This document shows, piece by piece, positions 10,011 to 19,405 of a stretch of 64,000 bases of DNA; position 1 is the stretch's first letter, and the number at the start of each line of letters is the position of its first letter. The DNA lies in the NCBI RefSeq assembly GCF_052324685.1, contig NC_135218.1, forward strand, positions 18,019,479 through 18,083,478, written 5' to 3'. The translations under genes and the position numbers were made by a program. Below the pieces are notes generated by a model that made no database searches, had not been told where the DNA came from, and saw nothing but the letters and a program-made list of their open reading frames with translations. Source of the DNA: Brachyhypopomus gauderio (Eukaryota > Chordata > Actinopteri > Gymnotiformes > Hypopomidae).

Positions 10011-11297
10011 TAGTAGTATAAAGAAACACCCCTCAAAAACAGGGGAAGGAACATTTACCTGACAAATTTTAATGTTGCTTTGTGTTTCAGATTTGTAAAT
10101 TAGGCTAAAGTACTTGAAAATGCACTTAAATGCACTTCTGCACTTAAAACACTTATAAAACACACGTAAATCATTTAAAAGTAGTTTATATATAGGAATT
10201 GGCTTGCTATTTTGACATTTGTGCGCCTAAGCATTGCGTTTTTTGTGCGATCTGGTGACATTGTTGGCCTCAGTGACCCCTTGTCTCATGCCGCTGTTTG
10301 CGTTCCGGCATCGTTTGATTTACAAATTAAGCACTGGGCCTACCTTATGACTCCCTATTCAGATCCTGCACCTGGACCACAGTCCCGCTACAATCAGGCT
10401 CACAGCAAAACCAGGGGAAGAATCGAAATTACCCTAGGAATCCTCGAGGCCAGGTTCCAGTGCCTGAAGGGGCTCAGAGTAACCCCTGATAGGGCGTGCC
10501 ACATAATAATGGCATATGTGGTATTACACAACATTGCAACCATCCAGGAAGAGCGACAGCCTACCATCTCGGACTTGCCCACAGATGAGGAACCTTACAT
10601 GCATGTGGGTGACAACAGAGATGGTGGAGTTGTCAGAGACTCCATCTGCAATCACTGCTTTCCACATTAAATCATGCACCACCACCCACCCCACCATCCA
10701 CCCTGTAACCTTTTAGTATACATTACAGTCAAATTCACTGTTATGTTTCATTATTTCATTTTTCCTGTAAATAAATATATTTTAGAATATATTTTAAGAA
10801 TAAGATATAGTTATGTACAGCCATACCACTTTGTACAATATTCTTATACTTCATTTTTATCTGATGCCATGTGTGTTTCACACCACTCAGATTAGACCTG
10901 GAATTAGTAAGTGTTCAATTAAAAATATTTAAAAACTCAATACAGTATTATAAAGGTAGAGAAAATAATAATATAATCGCACCCTTCTGCTAAATATAAA
11001 AATATCATTTTCACTCACGCATTAACTCTGTTGGCAATTTTTTTACATGCTGACTGCCTTTCTCTAGCAGCTACCGCAGTATTACATTTACGTTTAATAA
11101 TATCTAAATATTCTGCATACGCAATCATTAATACTTCAAGCTACAGTGGTGTGAAATACGATGCTCGGCTGATTTTTGCGTTTAAGTCCATGATAAATCC
11201 TATTTATCTGCGTTCCATTAAGAATGCCTTTTATAGTTACACGTGAACGCGCTTCTGTCTGGGTCAACCTACTCAGAGTTGAGCGACCCTGATTACT

Positions 11298-11795
11298 TTA
11301 ACACACAGGGTGGTACCAGGAGGTACATCTGCTGCACTGGACCGTCACCTCTTTATTATGGGAGGTTCTGCAGACACAGTAAACTTCCACTTTGTCTGTT
11401 TCTCCCTCAGGTTTTGGCTGTGTTTTTAGGAAGGGAAAGCCAGGAGCTCTTTTCTCCATCATTGCTCTGTAGAGTCTTTGTTTTTTCCTCTTCAAAATGG
11501 CACTCGTCTGGTCTCACTCCTTCACATAAAACTGTAGCAAAGGCCAGTGCAAAAAGTCCACAGTTGCTACCTGACTGCTGAATTTGCACAGCAGGTCTCC
11601 TGAGGAGGAAATATGGTGCTTCTGGATGAAGCATCCAAGACAGCATTTGATGTGTGGTCTTATTAATTGATGCATTCAAACTGTCATAAATGCACACCTC
11701 GTTTGGCCCACAGAAAATGTTGCTTGCTGTAATCCAGTGATTGTCATTAATGTTCAGTACTTGTACAAATGGCTTTTCTGTCGTCCCAACAATCC
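11298..11795 (-). pseudogene. Ulp1/C48-like protease domain plus PHD-type zinc finger, frameshifted
   Basis: On the - strand, 11,795-11,500 encodes a C48-like thiol protease segment with the expected order His (DNHWITASN), Asp (CIYDSLNAS) and Cys in QQSGSNCGLFALAFATVLC. After a frameshift near 11,490 the next frame reads EKRAPGFPFLKTQPKPEGE and then a PHD/RING-like finger (YCVCRTSHNKE, QCSRCTSWYHPVC). Similar protease-PHD proteins occur in many copies in fish and cnidarians, and I take them to be mobile-element associated, but the element type was not identified. The N-terminus is missing because a LINE abuts it at about 11,800. Confidence 0.65.
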
Positions 11796-11799
11796 CTCC

Positions 11800-13515
11800 A
11801 CAACTTCTCCTTCTTCTTTCGGCAATTCCCATTTACGGTTCGCTACAGCGGATCAAACTCCATCTGGACCCGTCCACCATCTGCCCTCTCATTCACACAC
11901 ATACTCTGTTTTACTCCTGCTCACTTTCATTCCCCTGCTCTCCAAAACATATCTCCATCTTTCCAAGCTCACCTCCACCTGCTCCCTACTCTCACTACAG
12001 ATCACAATGTCATCAGCAAACATCATAGTCCAAGGGGACTCCTGCGTAACCTCGTCCGTCAGTCTGTCCATGACAATTGCGAACAGGAAGGGACTCAGGG
12101 CTGATCCCTGATGTAGTCTTACCCCCACATTAACCCTGTCTGTCATTCCTACCGCACATCTCACTGCTGTCACACTGTTCTCATATATCCTGCACCACCC
12201 TCACATACTTTTCTGCTACTCCTGACTTCCTCATGCAATACCACAGCTCCTGTCGCGGTACTCTATCATAAGCTTTCTCTACGTAAACAAATACCCAATG
12301 TAACTCCTTCTGTCCTTCCCTATACTTCTCCATTAACACTCTCAAAGCAAACATAGCATCTGTGGTGCACTTAGCTGGCATGAAATCATACTGCTGCTCA
12401 CAGATCTCTACCTCTCTTCTAAGCCTAGCTTCCACTACTCTTTCCCAGATTTTCAGGCTGTGACTGATGAACTTTATTCCCCTGTAATTACTACAGCTCT
12501 GAACTTCGCCCTTATTCTTGAAAATCAGCACCATTATGCTTCGTCTCCAGTCCTCAGGCATCTTCTGACCTTCCAAGACAAGACACATCTCCTTGTACCT
12601 GTCTACTTTCTTCATCTTGCTGAAAATCCCAATTCTTTTTAGCCAACCGCTTTCCTCTCAACCTTTCTTGAACTTCCTCATTCCACCACCACGACTCCTT
12701 GTCTATCTTCCTCTGTCCTGAGGTCACACCAAGTACCTTCCTAGCCACATCCCTCACTGCATTTGAAGTCTCATCCCAGGTATCCAGAACACCACCACCA
12801 TTACCCAGTACCTGTCTCACCTCATCCCTGAATTTTACACCACAGTCCTCATCCTTTAACTTCCACCACCTGATCTTAGGTTCCGCTCTCTCTCTCTTCC
12901 TCTTCTTCACCTCCAAAACCATCCTACATATCACCATCCTATGCTGTTTAGCTACACTCCCCTGATAACACCTTGCAATCACTAACCTTTCAGGTTTCGT
13001 CTCCTACAGAGGATATAGTCGACCTATGTGCATCTTCCCCCACTCTTATATGTTACCCTGTGCTCTTTTTAGCAAAATCTACCACCATTTGTCCTTCCGT
13101 ATTCCTTTCATTAACACCATATCTACCCAACACCTCCTCATCACCACTGTTCCCTCCACCAACATGTCCATTTAAATCTGCTCCAATAACCACTCTCTCT
13201 TCTTTAGGAACCTGCAAAACAACTTCATCTAACTCTCTCCACAATTCTTCTTTCTCCTCCACATCACAACCTACTTGAGGAGCATAAGCACTGATGACAT
13301 TCATCATCACCCCATCAATCTCTAACTTTACACAGATCACCCTGTCACTTACTCTCTTTACCTCCACTACACTCTTACAAAACTCATCCTTCAGGATTAC
13401 CCCTACTCCATTTCTCTTCCTGTCTACACCATGATAGAAGAGTTTGAAGCCACCACCAGTGCTCCTGGCCTTGTTCCCCTTCCACTTGGTCTCCTGTACA
13501 TACAGTATATCTGTA
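11800..13515 (-). mobile_element. RTE-type non-LTR retrotransposon (LINE), 5' truncated and mutated
   Basis: On the - strand the order is an apurinic-type endonuclease C-terminal half (13,515-13,050: NVISAYAPQVG, VVIGADLNGHVG), a linker (12,980-12,560: ESWWWNEEVQERLRGK), reverse transcriptase (12,600-12,180: DWRRSIMVLIFKNKG, NYRGIKFISHSLKIWERV, FVYVEKAYDRVPR) and the catalytic box FADDIVICSE (11,990-11,960). The domain choice and wording fit the RTE clade. Frameshifts and stops separate the domains. After SKTEYVCE the sequence jumps to a 3' end with GCTACAGCGGATC, so the C-terminal part is deleted. Confidence 0.8.
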
Positions 13516-14266
13516 GGGAAGTATAGGGACTAGATGGACTGTATATTAATCTAAATAGGTTGCACCGTTCTGTTTGTCATCGAACACAACCAAGGAATGC
13601 CGGTCAGAGCATTACTGATAGCGTGAAGATGGTGAATGGGAGTTTAAATGGAAATAACGACGCCAGACAGGTTGAAGTAGAACTTGGTTTCTTCTATTAA
13701 AATTTGCAGTTACATTTCACAGGGTACTGATCAGCATTCATGCATTTGTGTGTGTGTTTGGAGTTGGGTGAGGTCGTACGTCATGTGATCCTAAACACAA
13801 CGGAAAATTATGGGAAGAAATTAGTCTCAAAACTCCTTACAAATGTGTAAATGATAATCCACAAATTACACATATATCACAAATACATTTCACTGTTCAC
13901 AAATAAATACATTTCATTTTGTGTCTCACAACCTGAAATGTGTACAAACACTGTTCAACTTTTATAAATACATCATAATTTGTATGTGAAACTGAATATG
14001 TTTCATTTATATTTACTTGCATATTTTTTAAAAGCTTAAGTCTCAAAATTAAAATTTAGTTATAAAATGGTGCATCTGCATTTGTGGATCACGTTGTTTT
14101 TTTGTTCATTTCCTCTCGCGTATTTTGGGTTTTGAGACTTTCCTCGCGCATTTCTGCATCCGATCCACACACAAATGCACCACTCCATTCACAAAGGTGG
14201 CAACAAGTGAATAAGCCACCACAAGTTTACTGTTTAGTTTCACTGTGGTTGTGAATGGCGGTGTTC
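13516..14266. other. Unassigned AT-rich DNA between LINE and inverted-repeat unit
   Basis: No coding exon was recognised. From 13,790 to 14,090 it is AT-rich with several related phrases (ACAAATACATTTC, ACAAATAAATACATTTC). It ends next to the first TGTCGGATTTTCCTAC motif at 14,267. Confidence 0.4.
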
Positions 14267-14316
14267 TGTCGGATTTTCCTACTTTGTCGAATTTTCCTAC
14301 CGTATCAGCTGGCAGC

Positions 14317-14903
14317 GAGTATTTATAGACTAGTCTGTCGAATTTTCCTACCTTGTCGAATTTTCCTACCGTGTCCGTTGGCATCGCGTATTTGTAGACG
14401 TATCTCTTAGTTTGTTTACCTTATGGAAACGTCGTAATGTAGCGCAAATCAGCGTTTAAAAAGTAGTATTTGTAGACGTATCTCTTAGTTTGTTTACCTT
14501 ATGGAAACGTTGTAATGTAGCGCAATTTAGCGTTTAAAAAGTAGTATTTGTAGACGTATCTCTTAGTTTGTTTACCTTATGGAAACGTTGTAATGTAGCG
14601 CAAATCAGCGTTTAAAAAGTAGTATTGTAGTATCTCTTAGTTTGTTTACCTTATGGAAACGTCGTAATGTAGCGCAAATCAGCGTTTAAAAAGTAGGATG
14701 AGCTTTAAAATAAAAGTTTTATTTTGCGTATTAGTGTATACACGGCTCAATCATTATCATGCGGAAATATCCAAGTCCCTATAAATAGGTAATAACAGGT
14801 AGTAAAATGGCGCTGTTTAAAACATTTTAATCAACTAGTTAACTTAATGCACAGTTGAAAACATTGCAATTGCAAACAAAGAAGAAATTATAAACAAGAA
14901 ATT
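14317..14903 (+). repeat. Left arm of the long inverted repeat
   Basis: The order is terminal TGTCGAATTTTCCTACC motifs, about four copies of a 78-bp tandem unit (14,386-14,698) and 210 bp ending AAACAAGAAATT. Outside it, at 14,267-14,316, lies a second diverged copy of the terminal motif pair, about 67 bp away, so the left end is partly duplicated in tandem. Confidence 0.85.
14386..14698 (+). repeat. 78-bp tandem repeat in left arm, about 4 copies
   Basis: The unit contains CTTAGTTTGTTTACCTTATG and ATGTAGCGCAAATCAGCG. The copies are nearly identical; the last loses part of the TTTGTAGACG stretch. The complement is found in five copies at 23,136-23,525. Confidence 0.9.
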
Positions 14904-15560
14904 TACATCTACATTATTAGCCTAATAAGTCATCCTAGTAGTGGTACTGTGTAAACGATCAGCTTTAATGGTAGCACTACATGAACTGTTGTAGCTACAA
15001 AACGTGACACTGGAGACAACTATATCCTGAGCTTGTTTTAAATTAATTACAAAAGTGTAGGTACAACTGAATCACTAGGATATAGCAGACGCCATGCCAA
15101 AGTAAAATAGCCAAGTGGAAATTAGCTATGCAAAGATGGAACTAGGTCTAACAGAAACGTGTAATGGGTTACTTTACCATTTTGAGATGGCAACTCCAAG
15201 GCGTGCTGCAGCATTCCGATGATGCGCCTCGCTGCATTTTGTAATTGCGACTAGTTTAAGTTGGAAGAATAAACAAATTGTTAGCGCTAGCTAACGAAAA
15301 TATCTCCGTAATGTTAGTTACCAACATGACATTAAGGTTGTATCCTGAACTCCATGTTATAGCTAACTAACCCAGCTCGCTTTTTCAAACGACTTACAGT
15401 AACGCTTCAGTACGAAAATCCACTTTTAGTAAAAATTATCATAGGTACTACATAAATCAGTGACTGCATGCGCATTACAAAATGTTAAGATTGTCTATTA
15501 AATTATACTTATAAATTAAATCAACCCCAAATTTACTTCAAACCTGGATAGGTAGCTAAC
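14904..15560. other. Unassigned DNA, possibly intron of a - strand gene start
   Basis: No coding exon was recognised. It contains scattered GCTAGCTAAC-type words. It lies downstream (on the - strand) of the candidate first exon at 15,565-15,591. Confidence 0.35.
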
Positions 15561-15564
15561 TCAC

Positions 15565-15591
15565 CAGTACACGCTCGTCGTGCTCCGCCAT
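15565..15591 (-). CDS. Candidate first coding exon (MAEHDERVL) with TISU-like start and donor site
   Basis: On the - strand, CAGAAGATGGCGGAGC contains a start codon in an AAGATGGCGG context, the form of a TISU initiator. The frame gives MAEHDERVL and then a GTGAGT donor consensus. Upstream on the same strand (15,600-15,990) there are an ATTGG (inverted CCAAT) box and CpG-rich DNA, as at a promoter. No second exon was identified and the gene is unknown. It may be the start of a gene carried by the surrounding inverted-repeat unit, or chance. Confidence 0.3.
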
Positions 15592-15689
15592 CTTCTGAAA
15601 AGACTTTATGTACTGTGCTGTCACTCACAAAATCAGGAGCCGTCATCAGCCAATAGCATTGACTGAAAGAAACTCTCATGAGCCCGCCC

Positions 15690-15990
15690 CCAAAGTGCCA
15701 AAAACACCCCTTATCAAAACTCGCGCAAAAAACATCCGAAGAGAATGTGCTTGTCGCGCGAGCGCCGTTGTAAAATAGAGAAGGAAAAAAACACTCGAGC
15801 GTGAAAAAAGACAGTTTGAGCGCGCGCACTAACACAAACGCGCACGCAATTCGGCGTTCTGTGCTCGCGACTGTCATTTTTACGCTCGCGAGTTGAATAT
15901 TTACGCTCGCGAGTCAATTATTTACGCTCGCGAGGTGAATATTTACGCTCGCGAAATGTGTTCTCCCGCGCGCCCTAGTTTTGGCACGGA
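15690..15990. promoter_or_regulatory. CpG-rich segment with ACGCTCGCGAG repeats
   Basis: CpG density is far above that of the surroundings. The phrase TTTACGCTCGCGAG recurs four times at about 20-24-bp spacing (15,878-15,955). With the candidate start at 15,591 it could be a promoter island. It could equally be transposon-internal sequence. Confidence 0.35.
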
Positions 15991-16558
15991 AATGACGCCA
16001 TAGACGGGCTTCGTGTTTTTCTTGTTGCTCTTGTATTTCTTTCTGTTCCTCCGGGTAAGCGGTTTCTCACTTAGTTTGTGAAATAGATCCATATAAACTC
16101 GTACTTAAAAGCATACGAATGTTGTTATAACAGGTTTTAACATTAAAGATGAGCTAGATTTCATTTTCCACTCAGTATATCCAAAGTGTTTCATTGAGGT
16201 CTAATCTTTTATAGCAGGGGTCGGCAACCTTTGAGACATGGCGTGCCAACTATAAGATGTATAGTCAAATGAGTGTGCCACTATGGCGGCGAGTTTAAAT
16301 TGTTGGGGGGTTGTGTGGCGAGTGTAAATTGTTAGCGGAGGGGAGGTGTAAATGGACACAAATTAAGTATTAAATCGCGATCGATCGCCAAGTATAAACG
16401 CCTCCGCCGCTCGCGCAGGTTCGCGCGAGTTGTGCGGAGTCGCGCGCTATGGTCACTCGCGAAAGTATAATCCATTAATATAATAATTTATATTAATTTA
16501 TTTTTATTTTTTGCTGACTGCTGTTGCGTGCCAGTGATTATACCTCGGTGCCATAGGG

Positions 16559-17726
16559 TGGTGGTCTGCGCGGGACTGCTCTTTTAATCCCGCTCCCGCT
16601 AGTTTTAGTCCCGCTCCCGCCAAAAAATCTGTTTTAATCCCGCTCACGCCCGCTCCGGCCAAAACATCGCTTTAATCCCGCACCCGCCCGCCACATACAC
16701 ATTTCTGTCGCCCCCGCCCGCAATCCTAATATGAATTGAATTAATTATATTTAGTACTTGAAATGTTCTGATGTATTTATTAAAACAGCAATATAGCGAT
16801 GGATCGCGCTGTCTCATTTCTTACCACAGTCCAAACACATGCCGTCAGGTGACGTACACCAACACTTTCTGACATCTATCACAACAAGCAAATGGTAGAC
16901 GATTTCCATCTCCATTAATTACAATGAAATATGACTTCCATACAGCAGACTTTCCTGTAGTTGGCTTAATTGTGGTGTATTCGCCTGTTTTAATTTAATT
17001 TCCCACAGCTGAAAGTGGTTGACCGTCTACAGCAGGGGTCGGCAACCTATGGCACGCGTGCCACTGTTGGCACGTCGAGGCATAATCACTGGCACGCGAC
17101 ACGGTGGACCAGCATCAACAAAAAAATTATAAATTATTATATTAATGGATTATACTTTAGCGAGTGACCGTAGCGCGCGACTTCGCACACCTCGCGCGAA
17201 CCTGCGCGAGCGGCGGAGGCGTTTATACCTGGCGATTGATCGCGATATAATACTTAATTTGTGTACATTTACACCCCCTCTCCCGCTCCAATTTTATTTG
17301 TTGATAGTGGCACATTCATTGACTAGACATGTTAAAGTTGGCACTCCATGTCTCAAAGGTTGCCGACCCCTGGTCTACAGTAGGCCTATCTGCCATTTCT
17401 GTATCAAAATGACAAAATGACAACGACATCATATTCACGTGATCAGTTGCTTAGCCAATATTTTGAATTAGTTTATTGCTTACTTACTGAATGATTAGTT
17501 GTTTTCGTCCTGTTCCTTATGCATTGAAATCATTGCGTTATTATTATAATTTTCTAGACTATTTATTAATTTGCGGGATTTTTCTACATGTATATGCGGT
17601 CCCGCTCCCGCATCGCCTGGACTAATTAAACTCCCGCTCCCGCCAATAACAATTAAATTCTGACAGGATTCGCCGCAAGATATTCTGACGGGACCCACGG
17701 GATTACCGCAGGAGTGCAGACCTCTA
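16559..17726. mobile_element. hAT-like element nested in a MITE, itself hosting another MITE
   Basis: The ends are TGGTGGTCTGCGCGGG and, complemented, TAGAGGTCTGCACTCC. The flanking octamers are CCATAGGG (16,551-16,558) and CCATAGGT (17,727-17,734), a TSD with one mismatch. Inside, TAATCCCGCTCCCGC-type phrases recur near both ends. A complete MITE (17,033-17,372) is inserted in the middle. The matching site in arm 1 is empty. Confidence 0.75.
17033..17372. mobile_element. 340-bp hAT MITE with perfect 8-bp TSD
   Basis: It starts CAGGGGTCGGCAACC and ends GGTTGCCGACCCCTG. It is flanked by GTCTACAG on both sides (17,025-17,032 and 17,373-17,380). It carries the shared core (GAGTGACCGTAGCGCGCGAC, GCCGG/GGCGGAGGCG, GATTGATCGCGATATAATAC). 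It is the cleanest copy of the family in the window and a reference for the others. Confidence 0.9.
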
Positions 17727-17746
17727 CCATAGGTTGCCGATCCCTG

Positions 17747-18324
17747 TTCAACCTGAACATTAATGGACGGTCGTCTAACTTCAGAAACCCTCTGTCCCGC
17801 CCACGCCTGCCCTACACCATCCTATTGGCGATAGGTGATTTGAGTGTTGCTAGTCTCACCAATAGCATTGAGGCATATGACACGAGGGCAGATTGTTGGA
17901 CTAATGTTACAGTGAGATAGAGAGAGTGCGCAAGCATTGTGGGAGGACGTGACCTTTTTGATCACTTCAGCAGTGTCAGACAGTTTAACCCTGTGGCCAG
18001 GACATGGCATGAGGTCAGTAACAGGGTACATGTGGGCAAGATTGTTGTGTGTGTTTTTAGTGTTTGTGTGTGTTTGTTAGGTTTCTGTGTATGTGTTGTT
18101 TATGGTGTGTGTGTGTTGCAGGTTGGGCATATGCATTATCCACGTAGCAGCCTTAGCGTTGCTGTGTTAAACGGCGGTATCTACGTCATGGGAGGATGCG
18201 ATGGCCACGTACGGTTCAACACGACAGAGCGCTACGAACCGGCAACATACCAGTGGACCATGATCTGACCCATGAATGAACAGCGCAGTCAAGCTAGTGC
18301 TACCACACGGCATGGCAAGGTGGC

Positions 18325-18330
<6 letters not shown>
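17747..18330 (+). pseudogene. KLHL10-like kelch-repeat segment, copy 2 (native orientation)
   Basis: It is in the same orientation as the BTB/BACK exons at 3,358-4,055. It reads FNLNING, RPRLPYTILLAIG, SIEAYDTRADCWTNVTV, then GGRDLFDHFSSVRQFNPVAR, HEVSNRVHVGK, an intron-like GT-rich stretch (18,035-18,120), then GHMHYPRSSLSVAVLNGGIY and RYEPATYQWTMI followed by a stop TGA (18,266-18,268). After the stop the frame continues PMNEQRSQASATTRHGKV, as in the family, and then dissolves into a CA microsatellite. Kelch repeats 4-6 are missing. Confidence 0.75.

Positions 18331-18356
<26 letters not shown>
18326..18356. repeat. CA microsatellite
   Basis: About 15 CA units directly after the truncated kelch segment. 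It is the counterpart of the longer TG run at 4,466-4,519. Confidence 0.95.
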
Positions 18357-18357
<1 letters not shown>

Positions 18358-18461
18358 CCAATTTCAGTGCTACCAAATCAGTGAGCTGAGAAATGCCTGC
18401 ATGTCAATGCATACAAATGCTCACATACATACTTGAGTTTATTCCCCACTATACACTAGAG

Positions 18462-18769
18462 TAGGGGTCGGCAACCTATCGCACGTGTGCCACCGTTTGC
18501 ACACGACACGCTGGACGAGTGACCGTAGCGCGCGACTCCGCACACCTCGCGCAAACCTGCGCGAGCGGCGGAGGCATTTATACTTGGCGATCGATCGCGA
18601 TATAATACTTAATTTGTGTCCATTTACACCTCCCCTCCGCTAACAATTTACACTCGCCACACAACAACCCCCCCCTCCCTCCCCCCAATTTTGTTTGTTG
18701 ATAGTGGCACACTCATTGACTAGGGATGTTCAAGTTGGCACTGCATGTCTCAAAGGTTGCCGACCCCTG
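18462..18769. mobile_element. hAT MITE (GGGGTCGGCAACC family)
   Basis: It starts TAGGGGTCGGCAACC (first base changed) and ends GGTTGCCGACCCCTG. The flanking octamers CACTAGAG and CTCTATAC do not match. It carries the shared core and a C-rich tract at 18,667-18,690. It is the counterpart of 4,063-4,367. Confidence 0.75.
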
Positions 18770-18789
18770 CTCTATACGGCTCCGGGACA

Positions 18790-18920
18790 GAGTCAGATAG
18801 CGCATGTGGGTTAGTGCTGTTAGACGGGTCTGGCCCGGAGCCGCAGAGCAGCACAGGACCAGCAGGAGTTCAAATTCAAACGGAGGACTGACCAACCGAC
18901 ATTCACCAACCGACAGCCTG
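18790..18920 (+). promoter_or_regulatory. Possible 5' untranslated exon of the DUF4806-like gene
   Basis: A GC-richer stretch ends in CAGCCTG|GTGAGTAC, a strong donor consensus at 18,919. The next acceptors on + lead into the DUF4806-like exons from 19,406. No start codon of good context was identified, so the assignment rests on position and the donor only. Confidence 0.35.
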
Positions 18921-19405
18921 GTGAGTACACTGCTAGATTTATGGACTTTCCGCATGAGAAGCATTTTGCTCAGGTTGTAGCGCACACTCCGTTTCAATAG
19001 ATGGACCAAAACAGAACCAAACATAATAACTAAATAGATATGTACTGGATTGGTAGCTACAGTTCTGTGATAGATAACTCTTGGAGAAACGTAACGCTAA
19101 GCTAACTAGCCTAGCTAGCTAGCATTAGCTAGCACAGGTTAAAATTGTAACCTATAAGCTAGCTAGACCTAGGCTAGCTTATCCTGCTAGCTAGCGTAAA
19201 AGTTCACTGCCCGCATTATATGCGAGAAAGGTAAGTTAGTTCTCTCTTTGTGGTCCATGTGCACCTTTTAGGACAGACTTTGTGGATAACTGATCAAATT
19301 CATAATATTTTTTTATTCCACTGTAATGTCATTGACGTGTTTTTGTGTGTTTGTTTGTTCGTGTGTGTTTACTTGATTGTTTGTGCATTTATTTAATTAA
19401 ACCAG

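Larger units (their letters stand above)
8860..10670 (+). pseudogene. HARBI1-like transposase, fragmented
   Basis: Recognisable pieces, in family order, are GDAESVSKATVCWSVRK (near 8,866), FPGHKPVMDIKEEFHS (near 8,960-9,002), GFPRMIGCIDGTYI (after a probable intron ending near 9,080), PITAPLEHEGDYINRKS (9,290-9,340), ICDASHLITNVEARWPGSMYDS (9,450-9,530, listed by name only, 22 residues with a natural break after ITN) and AYLMTPY to VVLHNIAT (10,340-10,550). These cover the DDE catalytic region, with GCIDGT and CDA motifs holding two of the acidic residues. The part between MYDS and AYLMTPY, which should include further core sequence, is replaced by foreign DNA. The transposase is therefore non-functional. 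Confidence 0.75.
8386..11290 (+). mobile_element. PIF/Harbinger element relic (HARBI1-like)
   Basis: The left end has the terminal phrase GGTATTCCAAGAAGCGGGTTA, typical in form for fish Harbinger elements. The right side near 11,260-11,290 has a related CAACCTACTCAGAGTTGAGC phrase but breaks off before the terminal bases. Transposase exons lie between (8,860-10,670) and are interrupted by at least one MITE (9,123-9,278) and other insertions. Confidence 0.65.
16215..17746 (-). mobile_element. hAT MITE (GGGGTCGGCAACC family) split by a nested hAT insertion
   Basis: The left end CAGGGGTCGGCAACC is at 16,215 and the other end is GGTTGCCGATCCCTG at 17,732-17,746, followed by TTCAACCT, which is part of the kelch-like exon. 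The body 16,215-16,558 plus 17,727-17,746 corresponds to the uninterrupted copy at 5,079-5,399. Confidence 0.75.
16030..18769 (+). repeat. Arm 2 of inverted duplication containing kelch exons
   Basis: It matches 4,063-6,976 in reverse orientation. It includes a flank 16,030-16,214, a hAT MITE beginning at 16,215 (split by the insertion 16,559-17,726), kelch exons, a CA run and a second MITE (18,462-18,769). It lacks the two insertions seen in arm 1. Confidence 0.75.

Noticed and set aside
19060..19210. Dense GCTAGCTAGC words as possible regulatory array
   Set aside because: Simple low-complexity palindromic words, also found at 15,280 and 34,740-35,010. No clear unit or spacing.
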